A stretch of DNA of 64,000 nt from Rhizobium sp. Pop5 (GTDB taxonomy: Bacteria > Pseudomonadota > Alphaproteobacteria > Rhizobiales > Rhizobiaceae), in the NCBI RefSeq assembly GCF_024721175.1, contig NZ_CP099399.1, positions 2,914,001 to 2,978,000 on the forward strand. The letters are read 5' to 3'. The position numbers and the translations under genes were made by a program. The notes below the pieces were generated by a model. The model searched no databases, was not told the origin of the DNA, and saw nothing but the letters and a program-made list of their open reading frames with translations. Of the stretch, positions 9,754-18,380 are shown piece after piece. Positions within the stretch are counted from its first letter, which is position 1. Each line of letters begins with the position of its first letter.

Positions 9754-9780
9754 GTTTTTACGGAAGCTAGGATGATTTAG

Positions 9781-10239
9781 ATGAAGAGCCTTCAGCAGTG
9801 GTCTGACTACGAACGCGACATGCGCCTTGCGATGATCCTTGTCGCTGACGGCATGATGAACATGCTGGGCACCGCGCCGAACGCTAAAACGTCGGCTGAA
9901 GCATTCCTCGGGATCCAGCTTCCCAGCGACTTCTCTGGCTTCCTGGTAAACCTGGTGGCTGATCCGTGGGGCAAGCCGGACGCTTTCCTTTCGCAGATCA
10001 CATTAGAGGGGACGCACCTCTACCGCACTGTTCGCCGGGCACACGACCTTCTGACCGCGATGAAGCCGATCCACCAGATCGGCCATCAGGACGAGCGCGA
10101 CGAAGCCATCGACTGGGTCGGCTACTTCCTGACGACGGTGCCAACGGACTCGTATGGGATGGGCGCCGACTATTTCGACATCGTCGAAACCCAGAGCAAC
10201 CCCTTCCTTTCCTTCACCGTGCCGGAAACGTCTACCTGA
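9781..10239 (+). CDS. Unknown protein, N-terminal part of a probably frameshifted gene
   Basis: 152 aa, starting at ATG 9781 after the purine-rich AGCTAGGATG. The composition is helical and cytoplasmic, and no family is recognised. The reading frame ends at TGA 10237-10239. From about 10225 the coding signal (high GC at third positions, natural residue mix such as NVYLSLIEFVHG) moves to the -1 frame and runs on to 10772. Adding one G to the GG pair at 10224-10225 would fuse both parts into one protein of about 330 aa. I therefore read this as the front half of a single gene that has lost one base. Confidence 0.6.
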   Translation: MKSLQQWSDYERDMRLAMILVADGMMNMLGTAPNAKTSAEAFLGIQLPSDFSGFLVNLVADPWGKPDAFLSQITLEGTHLYRTVRRAHDLLTAMKPIHQIGHQDERDEAIDWVGYFLTTVPTDSYGMGADYFDIVETQSNPFLSFTVPETST

Positions 10240-10253
10240 GCCTGATCGAGTTC

Positions 10254-10772
10254 GTGCATGGGACCGTCGGGTCACACAAGGACTGGGCCTCGAGCAGCGA
10301 CATGATCGTTTTCAACGCCGACGACCTGGCTCTGCTGGGCGACGTCGATATCCGGAGCGTTCGAAACGCGATGGGGCCGAGCGGGAGCAAACCCATCCGG
10401 TCGTTCAAGGCGCTCCCGACGGATCGGGACGACGAGCGAGCTTATGCAAATCCGGTGGATGCGCTCGACTGGCTTAGCGGTCGCCGCGGCTTCAAGTGCG
10501 GGCGGCTAGATGCGGACTGGGTAAACGCCGGGATCCCGTCGACCGGATCCCTCGCAGCACTCGGCGCCGTTGCCGGAATGATGTTCTGGCTCAACGGCCA
10601 GACGACGGAAAAGATGGCTGAGAAACTCGGATGGGATGTCGGTCAGACGCGCGCATGGACGCGTGGAGAAGGTCTCGACCCATTTGCTGCAAAGCGCGTC
10701 GCCGAGGCCGCCGGACTGGATTCCAAGGAATACTCCAAGCAGATCGCAAAACTACTCAAGAAGGAGAACTGA
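10254..10772 (+). CDS. Unknown protein, C-terminal part of the frameshifted gene, HTH-like end
   Basis: 172 aa if initiated at the GTG at 10254 (an ATG at 10302 is also possible); neither has a good ribosome site, which supports its being the back half of the gene begun at 9781. The last ~60 residues (TTEKMAEKLGWDVGQTRAW and following) have the spacing of a small helix-turn-helix domain and end in a basic tail KLLKKEN. The next gene starts one base after its stop. No enzyme motif is seen. A DNA-binding regulator acting at the twin palindromes upstream is a reasonable guess, not a demonstrated function. Confidence 0.5.
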   Translation: MHGTVGSHKDWASSSDMIVFNADDLALLGDVDIRSVRNAMGPSGSKPIRSFKALPTDRDDERAYANPVDALDWLSGRRGFKCGRLDADWVNAGIPSTGSLAALGAVAGMMFWLNGQTTEKMAEKLGWDVGQTRAWTRGEGLDPFAAKRVAEAAGLDSKEYSKQIAKLLKKEN

Positions 10773-10773
10773 C

Positions 10774-11010
10774 ATGAAGCGCATTCATCCCACCACTGGC
10801 GAAGTTTTCGTTCCCCACCGCTACGGCGACGGCACCTTCAAGCTTGCCGATCCCAAGCTCGGACGTGTCCAGCATCTGGCGAACAATGCAATCCGTGTGA
10901 AGTCGGAAACGGAAGCGGCCGACTATGTTCGGCGGGGCTTCTCGCTGCGGATGCGGGGCAAGGACACGAACAAGGTGAATCTCATCGTCGCCGACAACAT
11001 CGTATTTTGA
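10774..11010 (+). CDS. Small basic protein of unknown function
   Basis: 78 aa, ATG 10774 preceded by AAGGAG at ideal spacing and starting one base after the previous stop, so it is the last gene of this short operon. The sequence is rich in K and R with many hydrophobic beta-type stretches (VNLIVADNIVF at the C-terminus) and contains no cysteine. It is immediately followed by a perfect 14-bp hairpin terminator. No family is recognised. Confidence 0.6.
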   Translation: MKRIHPTTGEVFVPHRYGDGTFKLADPKLGRVQHLANNAIRVKSETEAADYVRRGFSLRMRGKDTNKVNLIVADNIVF

Positions 11011-11013
11011 CAC

Positions 11014-11055
11014 AAAGGCGAGAGAGCATCGCTACCTTCACGCTCTCTCGCCTTT
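11014..11055. terminator. Perfect 14-bp stem terminator
   Basis: AAAGGCGAGAGAGC (11014-11027) and its exact complement at 11042-11055 enclose a 14-nt loop. The 3' arm ends in CCTTTAAT. It lies 3 bp after the stop of the 78-aa gene and can serve transcription from either side, since the CoiA-like gene ends convergently at 11156. Confidence 0.8.
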
Positions 11056-11155
11056 AATCTCTCACGGGTACGAGAAGACGATCCCCTGGCTCGCCCAATC
11101 TGCAAGCGCTTAACCATTGCAAATTCGTCCGCATCTCATCGACAAAGCCCCTGGT

Positions 11156-12400
11156 TCAATTTGAAAGGTCGTGGTGCCGTATTTTGGCGAGAGGGCCACC
11201 GTCAGAGCCAGACGCGGTTCGAAACCGCGGATAGGGATCAGCTGGGACTGCAAAGCCATGCACTCCGACCATCGCCCTGCCCGGCCGATTTCCGGGATCG
11301 ATGAAGCACCACCGATCAATAACCTTGTAGAACGGCGCCAGCTCCTCCGGCGTGGTCTTCAGGTCGAACTCGATCAGCGTAACGTCGTCCTGTGATCGAT
11401 ATGGGATGTAGGACCGCGATAGGAAGGCGCCGCATCCTGTGCAGACGTTGGCGAGATAGGTGACGTTAGATTCCTTCGGCTTGCGCTTGCCCAGACGGTA
11501 GCCGCCAGCCTTCGGAAGCGCCCTGTTGATGCTTTCCAGGATACGTTCGGACAGACTGCCCTCGATTTCACCAAGCTCATGGACCTCCACGAGGATACCG
11601 GGGTAGTCGGCGTTGACTTCGCCAAGGTCGATGACGATCGAGGTCGCAGGCCGCGTCTCCGTTCCGCAGGCGTAGCACCAGTTAGAGACGCCGGAGACCC
11701 TAACGCGGACGTCGAACTCCGGCGCAAGGCCGAACCGGAAGCGCCCCTCGACGACGCCGCGCACGAACTCAGCAAGCGTTCCGCATCGGCGCCATGAGCC
11801 TTCGAGATCGGCAAGCTCCCGCATGTTCATGTACTCGGCACCACGGACAAGGTTCTCGTTTGGGAGGAAAACGTCGAAGCCATCGTCTGTCGCAACCAGA
11901 CGGGCTACCGGGATTTCTCGCGAATTGAGGGGTGCCGGTCGCTTCATGAGCCATAGAGACCTCAAGTCGTGCGCAGCGTAGCGGTCGGTGCGAGCCTTGG
12001 TGGTTTCCGCAAGCTGGGGCGACCACTGGACTTCGAACGCGACACCCTTCGCCGATCCGGCCGTCCGCTTCCCAAGGACGTCGGCAATGCAGGCGCCCTC
12101 AGCCTCCATCATCCTGTGCTCGGGAGTTGCTATCCACCCGGCCTCCTTCAGCGCCTGGCAGATGATCGTCTTCGCGCGGAGGTGCTCCTGTGTTTCCGGC
12201 GCAGTTTCACAGCCGCCGCGGGCCTTGTGCGCGAAGTATCTCGTCCCCAGCGTCGACGTCTTGAGGACAACCCCAGCGTCGCAGCAGGCGAACTTCAGGT
12301 GCCTATCCCGAGAATTCCGGTCGCGGAGAGCTGCCCATGATGTGGCATCGTGTTCGAACGAAAGTTCGTCGCCTTCACTTGAGATGCATCGGAGCGGCAT
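11156..12400 (-). CDS. CoiA-like competence/nuclease family protein
   Basis: 414 aa. The N-terminal half carries features of the CoiA-like family (PF06054): a Cys/His element (FACC ... RYFAHKA) at about 38-60, the helix ETQEHLRAKTIICQALKEAG, then the nuclease-like core ADVLGKR ... VAFEVQWSPQ with D and E-x-Q in PD-(D/E)XK-like spacing. The C-terminal half has two CxxC pairs (CYACG, CTGCG) that could form a zinc ribbon. CoiA proteins are linked to processing of DNA during transformation, but many family members lie in mobile islands with unknown jobs. It is separated by about 60 bp from the gene upstream on the same strand. The family call is moderately strong; the role is unknown. Confidence 0.65.
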   Translation of the reverse strand: MPLRCISSEGDELSFEHDATSWAALRDRNSRDRHLKFACCDAGVVLKTSTLGTRYFAHKARGGCETAPETQEHLRAKTIICQALKEAGWIATPEHRMMEAEGACIADVLGKRTAGSAKGVAFEVQWSPQLAETTKARTDRYAAHDLRSLWLMKRPAPLNSREIPVARLVATDDGFDVFLPNENLVRGAEYMNMRELADLEGSWRRCGTLAEFVRGVVEGRFRFGLAPEFDVRVRVSGVSNWCYACGTETRPATSIVIDLGEVNADYPGILVEVHELGEIEGSLSERILESINRALPKAGGYRLGKRKPKESNVTYLANVCTGCGAFLSRSYIPYRSQDDVTLIEFDLKTTPEELAPFYKVIDRWCFIDPGNRPGRAMVGVHGFAVPADPYPRFRTASGSDGGPLAKIRHHDLSN

Positions 12401-12460
12401 GCTGGTCCTGTGGCGTTGCTGTTCGCTTCAAGTTAGCGAGGACGAGGTCAACGGCACAAC

Positions 12461-13513
12461 CTATTTTCTTTTCGGCCTGAACTCCAATACCTTGCCGCCC
12501 TCCCGCAGAAACTTCTCCCGCTCCTGCGGCCGCACCAGCCTGGGCGGCACCCAACGCGTCACCATCCATCTCCCGTCGCCGCCGGGATCGTCCACGATCC
12601 ACCGGCCGGGTGACAGCGTCGCATTCGACCAGTCGATGCTCCAGTCGAGTTCGTCGGCCCCGGCCTCGTAGATCTGGCTCTTCCTGGTATCGCTCGTTTC
12701 CGCGCGGAACGTCGACATCGTCCCCTGCACGTCCGGACGGCCGCGAGACAAGTAAAGCATGGCGTTGGTCGCGAGTCGCGCGAGGTGCCAGAGGTTGGCC
12801 TGTTTTGCCAGCGCCTTGTCTCCGGTGACCTTAAGCTTCCTGTAGTCCAGCTTGGCGACGTCCGCATCTTCGGGAATGGTGAGGGAGAAGAAGCGGTCGA
12901 AGTTCGTCTGTGTGACGCTCGGCATGTCGTGTTCGCGACGATTCCAGTTCGGGTAGTTCGTGACGAAGGTCAGGATCCAGCCTCGCACTGGACTATCGGT
13001 ATGCGACAGGTAGAAGCCCTCGACCAAAGAGGCCGGATTGTCGTGGTCGTATTCCAATGTCGCGCCAACGTGGCAGTAGACGCCTGTGCGAAGTGGGAGC
13101 ACGTTCTTGAGTGTGATGCCATCCGCCCACGTTGCCTCAAGATGCGGCCCAATCCGCGCCATGTCTAAAATGATGCCGTCGTTCTCGATGTGATGGTTTC
13201 TAATCTGTCGTAGGAACCCTCGGGCATACTCACTGCCGCGCTTCCGTCTGTCGGCATACTCGACCTGCTTGTATATCTTCTCGATAGCCTCTTCCGATGT
13301 ATCCCCGCCCGCGTCCGCCTGCTCTTGCCGTATTCGCTCCCGCAGGTTTGCCCGCTGGACGTTTCCAAGCCGATGCCAGATGTCCAGCCTCAGCGGGTGG
13401 TACCATACGGGGAGCCCGCCTATCTCATACCCCTTGTCACCGATCTCGGTCATTTCGCCTGTTACCCGCTCAATGTCGAATCGAACGGTATCCCGGGTGA
13501 CCAGGCGCGGCAA
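12461..13513 (-). CDS. Hypothetical protein of the mobile island
   Basis: 350 aa from a TTG at 13513; an ATG at 13453 would give 330 aa, and neither has a convincing ribosome site. The sequence is soluble and rich in W, R and D, with segments such as YHPLRLDIWHRLGNVQRANL near residue 40 and NYPNWNRREHD near the middle. No recognised domain, signal peptide or membrane segment is present. A perfect palindrome overlaps the TTG start. It may be co-transcribed with the CoiA-like gene 60 bp downstream. Confidence 0.6.
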   Translation of the reverse strand: MPRLVTRDTVRFDIERVTGEMTEIGDKGYEIGGLPVWYHPLRLDIWHRLGNVQRANLRERIRQEQADAGGDTSEEAIEKIYKQVEYADRRKRGSEYARGFLRQIRNHHIENDGIILDMARIGPHLEATWADGITLKNVLPLRTGVYCHVGATLEYDHDNPASLVEGFYLSHTDSPVRGWILTFVTNYPNWNRREHDMPSVTQTNFDRFFSLTIPEDADVAKLDYRKLKVTGDKALAKQANLWHLARLATNAMLYLSRGRPDVQGTMSTFRAETSDTRKSQIYEAGADELDWSIDWSNATLSPGRWIVDDPGGDGRWMVTRWVPPRLVRPQEREKFLREGGKVLEFRPKRK

Positions 13514-13532
13514 CCGGTATCAGAATACCGGT
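13513..13532. promoter_or_regulatory. ACCGGTAT-N4-ATACCGGT palindrome at a gene start
   Basis: Perfect 8-bp inverted repeat with a 4-bp spacer. It abuts the TTG at 13513 of the minus-strand 350-aa gene, so a protein bound there would block its transcription or translation start. Operator is the simplest reading; a hairpin in the mRNA leader is the alternative. Confidence 0.45.
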
Positions 13533-13722
13533 CCCGGCCTCTTGACATATCGAACAAACCAGGAACATATGCACGCGCCTGCTACGAACATCCGCTCCAT
13601 GATGGAGGCGCGCCAATGGCATTGAGAATACGAATATCCCGTCGGTAGCGACGGTCTGACCGCCCATGACGCTGGCGGCCACTCTGAACTCGTGCTCGAA
13701 TCCTGCAGATGAATCCTCGAAC

Positions 13723-14026
13723 GTAAATCCTTGACGCTGCCAGTGACGGCGCGTGACGAAGGACCCGTTTTATACTCGGCGCTTTCTATCGCCGGGATTC
13801 GTAAATCTGCGCGATGCTTCCGGCATACTCTCCAGCGGTGACCTCACGATGGACTCCAGGCCGTGTCCTTTGGCGCTAGATACGCTCAAAATCGAGAAAG
13901 TAGAATGATCTCAGATAGTTGGACGACACCGATCGAGCCGACGCCTTCTTGATTTTCGCTCATTCTGTGCTCTCGTATTAGGCGTCGATCGGGCGCACCG
14001 ACGACAGGCATGCAGACATAAATCCC
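13723..14026. repeat. Gene-free region upstream of tnsA with inverted GGATTTAYG motifs
   Basis: The 540 bp between 13533 and 14070 has no credible gene. Read on the minus strand it carries GGATTTACG (13730-13722), AGATTTACG (about 13808-13800) and GGGATTTATG (14026-14017). The same core occurs in the opposite orientation at 21586-21713, on the far side of the transposition operon. In Tn7-like elements the tnsA-proximal end carries several TnsB sites, so this may be that end. I could not identify a definite TGT terminus. Confidence 0.4.
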
Positions 14027-14070
14027 AATCACACGTCGCCGGGAACGCTCTCGGCGCGAACGGAGAAGCC

Positions 14071-14265
14071 ATGTCCATCAGCAGGAAACGCATCCGCCGT
14101 ACTCGTCGAATACCGCAGTCCCTATCAGCAGGAATGACCTACCCAGAAGTCGAGCAGTGGTTCGAGGACCAGTTCGAGAAGCTGAGGCGCAAGACAGCCC
14201 GCGATCAGCGGCACGCGGCCTCGGCCAAGCAACGACAGATGACAACGAGAGGATATCAATCATGA
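14071..14265 (+). CDS. Small basic protein coupled to tnsA
   Basis: 64 aa, ATG 14071 with GGAGAAG at good spacing. The first 20 residues are strongly basic (SISRKRIRRTRRIPQ); the rest is an amphipathic helix (YPEVEQWFEDQFEKLRRK). Its TGA overlaps the ATG of the TnsA-like gene (ATGA), indicating translational coupling. It is the first gene of the transposition operon. Function is unknown; a DNA-binding accessory factor would fit the charge pattern but this is inference. Confidence 0.55.
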   Translation: MSISRKRIRRTRRIPQSLSAGMTYPEVEQWFEDQFEKLRRKTARDQRHAASAKQRQMTTRGYQS

Positions 14266-15092
14266 AGAATAGCGAAACGACGGCCGCGCTGCCGCAGCTG
14301 CCAGATCTCGACCTCGAGACCAAGCTCGCGAACGAAGCGTACTGGAAGGAGATCTTCGGGCCGAACAACTCACCACAAAAGGAGATTAAACCCGGCTCTC
14401 GCTATGTCACCATCCCCGGGTGGTTTCCGACATTGAAATGCATCCGTGGCGAAGTCCGGACACGTGAACCGCTGATGGCCGACCTGATGCTTCACCTGGA
14501 TACCGATCCGGCGATCAGGGTGATCGCCGAGTTCCCGATCAAGGAAGCCTATATCGCTCACAAGGCCGATGGCCGGAAGGTGGTCAGCGAACACATCCCC
14601 GACCTTGCGGTACTCAGGTCCGATGGCGCCGTCTTCGTTATCGACGTGATGCCGTATCACGTGCAGCTCAGCTTCCCCAGCACTGACCGGAAGCGCGCCG
14701 ATCTCGAGCGCCACTACGCGACGAAGGGCGCCAAATACCTTCTGCTCGACGAGACCACGATCAGGCTCGAACCCTTGCTTTCGAACCTGCGCATGATGTG
14801 GCGCCACAAGCAGAACAAGCACGAACCCAAGGGGATGGAACAGATCCGCAAGGCGGTGCGCGAGGCTTCGTATCCAAGCACGATCGAGACTCTCGTACGG
14901 TCGATGCCCGAAAACGCGATCTTCGCTCGGTGGGGCGATGAGCCCGCTTCGGCCGCCCGTCACGTCACCGAGTGCAATCCCGTCTTCACGGCCGTCATGC
15001 AGCTCGCCGCCCGCGGAGAGGTCGACGTCGACCTCGGCAAGAAGTTCTCAGGCAACACGACCGTAACCCGAAAGGAGACCGCCAATGCGTAA
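14262..15092 (+). CDS. TnsA-like endonuclease subunit of a Tn7-like transposase
   Basis: 276 aa, start at ATG 14262 (AGAGGA ribosome site, ATGA overlap with the small upstream ORF). TnsA cuts the 5' strand at transposon ends and pairs with TnsB. A PD-(D/E)XK-like core is visible as SEHIPDLAVLRSDGAVFVID, followed by VMP where a catalytic Lys is usually expected, and Glu in AEFPIKEAY before it. The absence of an obvious Lys in the ExK position makes nuclease activity uncertain. The C-terminal ~100 residues, helical and basic, would contact TnsB or TnsC. It overlaps the TnsB-like gene by 8 bp. Identification rests on this core and on the operon context. Confidence 0.7.
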   Translation: MKNSETTAALPQLPDLDLETKLANEAYWKEIFGPNNSPQKEIKPGSRYVTIPGWFPTLKCIRGEVRTREPLMADLMLHLDTDPAIRVIAEFPIKEAYIAHKADGRKVVSEHIPDLAVLRSDGAVFVIDVMPYHVQLSFPSTDRKRADLERHYATKGAKYLLLDETTIRLEPLLSNLRMMWRHKQNKHEPKGMEQIRKAVREASYPSTIETLVRSMPENAIFARWGDEPASAARHVTECNPVFTAVMQLAARGEVDVDLGKKFSGNTTVTRKETANA

Positions 15093-17349
15093 CAATGACA
15101 TCATCTGGCAGAAGGTCAGAAACCACCACGAATTGGAGCTGCCGCCTGATCGTGACGAGGTCATTCCCGTTCAGGGTTTCCACATCCCTGCCAAGACCAC
15201 CTTCATCGTGACCAATCCTCGGAGAAATAGGTACGCCCTGCTTGCCTTCGACGGCGCTTTCCGGCCAACGAAGGACTCCCCTGTCCTCTCCAAGTTCATC
15301 CATATCGGCACGAACGATGTGATCATGCTGTCCGATTATCAGCTCCACGAGCTTCAAAAGGCAGGCAGGATTCGACCCGTCATCGGACCTGGCGACGGCC
15401 CCAAGAACATGCCCGGCTCCTCTTTGACCGTAACGGGACCGAAGCGCGAGAAAGCTCTTCGGATGCTGGAATATGCCGATGCGTTCGAGGACTACATGCG
15501 CGAGCATGACAATTGGACGCTGACCGACGAACAGAAGGCAAGGATCGTCGCCGAGGTGGCGGAAAGGCTTGGAGACGACAGTCCGCCGCGAAGGTCGAAG
15601 TGGTACGAACTGATGAAGAAGGCGCGCACTGGACAGCAGTTCGACCGCCTGCTGAACTTCGTCGACAACGATGCCGCCAAGGGCAACCGCAATCCCCGCT
15701 ACGGGAGCGCGCTGGCCGAAGCCATTCGTGTCGCGGCGCACGAAGTGGTCGCCTTGCAGGGCGACTGGCACGCCATCAGGTCGACGCTCGTGCAGTGGGC
15801 AAGCCCGGGCGAGGAATTTCACAGCCTTCGCGAACTGATCCTGGACGAGAACGGCGTTTGCAAGATCCCCGACAAGAAGATCCAGCGTGTCTTGGGGGCG
15901 ATGAATCGGTACGTCTACGATTTTCTCTGGCACGGAGTCGACTATGCGGAGCGCGTCCACAAGCGCACGCTTTCACAGATCCGACCGGATGCGCCACTTG
16001 CCATTGTCGATATCGACCACACGACGCTCGATTTGGTCGTGATCGATGACGAGTATCCGATCGTCTACGGCCGCCCCGATCTCCTCGTCTTCAGGGATCG
16101 TTGCACGGCCATCCGGCTCGGATGGGGCCTCGCGTTCGGTGCTCCGTCCTACCAGACGTTTCTGGAGGGTCTGAAGCATGCGATGTTCGAGAAGGACCCG
16201 TCGTTGATGAATGGCGTGGCGTATCCCTGGTGGGGCACGCCGACGTGTTTGGGCGTGGACAATGCCAAACACCTTGTCGGCCTCAACATTAGGGCCGCGG
16301 CGAAGGAATTCGGTTTCCAAACAAGGGCTTACAGGCCAGCCCATCCGTGGGAAAAGGGAGCCCTGGAAGTTTTGTTCGGAATCTTGGGGCGGAAGCTTGT
16401 GCACCGAATGCCGGGCACCACCAAGGGCAGTGCCGAGGAGCGCGACGAATACGATGAGGAAAAGGAACTGGCTGTTCCCGTCCTGACGATGAGCGAATTC
16501 CAAGGCTTCCTCAATTACCTCTTCGCCTATATCGAGCATTTCAGACCAACGCAGGGCATCGGCGAGCTGGCGACGCTGAAAGGCGTTCCCGCAGAGCGGT
16601 GGGAGCAGCTGATCGAGAACTCGCCGCAGGCTCCCCTCATCGACCGCGATATCTTCACGCGGCTTGGCGGCGATGTCGGGACGGTTACGATCCAGACTCG
16701 CGGGTGCCGCTGGGACTACCTCACCTACCAGTGCGCGGAACTCGTCGTGCTCGCGACGCACCCGAAGCACAAATCCGACCGCAAGTACGAGGCCAGAAGG
16801 GATCCAGGAAATCTCGGCAGCATCGAGGTCAAGGATCCGTATTCCAAGGCCGAGCGTTGGATCAATGTGCCAATCTGCGATGCCGACGCAGGCTACGCTG
16901 AAGGACTCAAGCTCCACGTCCACCGCGCTATCGTGAAGTACAAGCGCGAGCAGGAAAAGAAGGCTGACCGGGATGTCGGCCTGCAGGATGCCCGCAGGGA
17001 AATGGAGGCTTCCCTTGTGGAGCTTCACGCCCGCCGCAAGAAGCACAAGACGGCACAGATGCTCGCAAGATTCTACGAGGGCAACGTCCGGAAGGAACAG
17101 CGCTCCCGCGTCGTCGAAATGGGCCGCGTGGAATACACCGAAGGCCGTCTGGACCTTGCGTCTTTGCCAGCGCGCGAACCCCCGCCCCGCATGAACAAGC
17201 GCGCCATCGGTGTGATGCTGACCGCCCGCCTGCCAGTCGAGCAGCAGCCAAAGGCCGTTGTCTCGCGCACGTCCGCGCCCAAGCAGATCCACCATCCCGC
17301 ACATCGTCACCACGACGCGCCGTCAAACGACGACGGCTGGGACGTTTAA
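15085..17349 (+). CDS. TnsB-like DDE transposase of a Tn7-like element
   Basis: 754 aa, cuts 3' ends and joins them to target DNA. The RNase-H-fold catalytic triad is visible: D311 in VDIDHTTLD, D392 in LGVDNAKHL and E428 in GALEVLFG, with the D-35-E spacing of Mu/TnsB/IntI-type integrases. The N-terminal ~290 residues would hold the site-specific DNA-binding domains. The C-terminal ~150 residues are very basic and end in a proline/histidine-rich tail, as expected for contact with the TnsC ATPase. It overlaps tnsA by 8 bp and is followed after 16 bp by the TnsC-like gene. All three catalytic acids are intact. Confidence 0.88.
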   Translation: MRNNDIIWQKVRNHHELELPPDRDEVIPVQGFHIPAKTTFIVTNPRRNRYALLAFDGAFRPTKDSPVLSKFIHIGTNDVIMLSDYQLHELQKAGRIRPVIGPGDGPKNMPGSSLTVTGPKREKALRMLEYADAFEDYMREHDNWTLTDEQKARIVAEVAERLGDDSPPRRSKWYELMKKARTGQQFDRLLNFVDNDAAKGNRNPRYGSALAEAIRVAAHEVVALQGDWHAIRSTLVQWASPGEEFHSLRELILDENGVCKIPDKKIQRVLGAMNRYVYDFLWHGVDYAERVHKRTLSQIRPDAPLAIVDIDHTTLDLVVIDDEYPIVYGRPDLLVFRDRCTAIRLGWGLAFGAPSYQTFLEGLKHAMFEKDPSLMNGVAYPWWGTPTCLGVDNAKHLVGLNIRAAAKEFGFQTRAYRPAHPWEKGALEVLFGILGRKLVHRMPGTTKGSAEERDEYDEEKELAVPVLTMSEFQGFLNYLFAYIEHFRPTQGIGELATLKGVPAERWEQLIENSPQAPLIDRDIFTRLGGDVGTVTIQTRGCRWDYLTYQCAELVVLATHPKHKSDRKYEARRDPGNLGSIEVKDPYSKAERWINVPICDADAGYAEGLKLHVHRAIVKYKREQEKKADRDVGLQDARREMEASLVELHARRKKHKTAQMLARFYEGNVRKEQRSRVVEMGRVEYTEGRLDLASLPAREPPPRMNKRAIGVMLTARLPVEQQPKAVVSRTSAPKQIHHPAHRHHDAPSNDDGWDV

Positions 17350-17365
17350 CAGAAGGAGCAAACTT

Positions 17366-18380
17366 ATGAATATCGAAGCGAAAACCAATGCAAACCACAT
17401 CGCGGCCGCCACCCCGTCATCGCCGCTCGCCGCGGCCCAACGGCGCTTCCACACCGAGGCTTTCGAAACCGATGGCGAGCGCGTAGCTGCCAGCAAGCTT
17501 CCGAAGGCGCAACGCCAATGGATGATCGACAACCTGATCGTCAAATACGCCGTCTTCAACAATGGGTTCGACATGCTGAAGTCGAACCACGTGCCCGTCG
17601 AGGACGGAGACCACGGCCGAGGCACCGTTGGGGCGATGCTGGGCACGTCGCGCACAGGAAAGTCCGCGATCTGCCGCTACTACGCGGCGCAGTTTCCAGC
17701 AACCTATGACGACGAAGGCGAAATCTTCCCGGTCGTCCATATGACCGCCAGCGTTCGAATGACGCAGACGGAATTCGCCCACGAACTCAACCGACTGACC
17801 GCATGCCGCCACACCAGCATGAAGGGGGGCGTCGGAGCGTACGTGAGCAACGCCCTCCTCCGGCTGCTCACCGTACGCACGCAGCTCCTCATCATCGACG
17901 ATGCGCAATACATGTTTTACGACCGCCCGGACAACGGTGCTGCCATGTTCAAGCTCGTGAAAACGATCGTCGACTACAGCGAGCTTGCAGTGATGTTGGT
18001 CGGCGAAGAGCGGATCGCCGACTACGTGTACAGTATCGACGCCTTCGAGAACCGTTCGTTCAACGCCGATGTCCTTCAATGCCTGAGCGCGAGCGCTGAC
18101 GACCTACTCCGGTTTTCGAAGCTGCTGGGGTCGATCGACAGGCGGCTCCCCTTCGCAAATTTGAGCGGCCTGGACGAAAAGTATCCGGCCGAGCACCTGT
18201 ACCGATACAGCAAGGGGCAGATCGGGCGCGTGATGAACATCATCCGACCCGCCGCTTACCTGGCCCTCAACGACGGCTCGTCGCAGAATCCTTGTCGAGC
18301 ATCTTCAGAAGGTAGTCGCCAAGCGCGTGAAGCGAGGGGACGACTTCTCCTACTTTGGGTACCTTCGCCATGCAGCATGA
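17366..18380 (+). CDS. TnsC-like AAA ATPase, frameshifted near the 3' end
   Basis: TnsC-type ATPases link target selection by TniQ to TnsAB. Start ATG 17366, ribosome site AAGGAG. Walker A is GTSRTGKS (residues 93-100) and Walker B is LLIIDDAQ (D178, D179). The annotated frame runs to 18598, but residues after about 305 lose coding character. The +1 frame from about 18282 reads ILVEHLQKVVAKRVKRG and ends at TGA 18378-18380, overlapping the ATG of the TniQ gene. Removing the T at 18281 restores GSRRILVEHL and a protein of about 337 aa. A one-base insertion, a sequencing error or programmed frameshifting are all possible. Confidence 0.78.

Noticed and set aside
15973..17313. 446-codon minus-strand frame
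   Set aside because: Antisense to TnsB, whose DDE triad has exact spacing on the plus strand.
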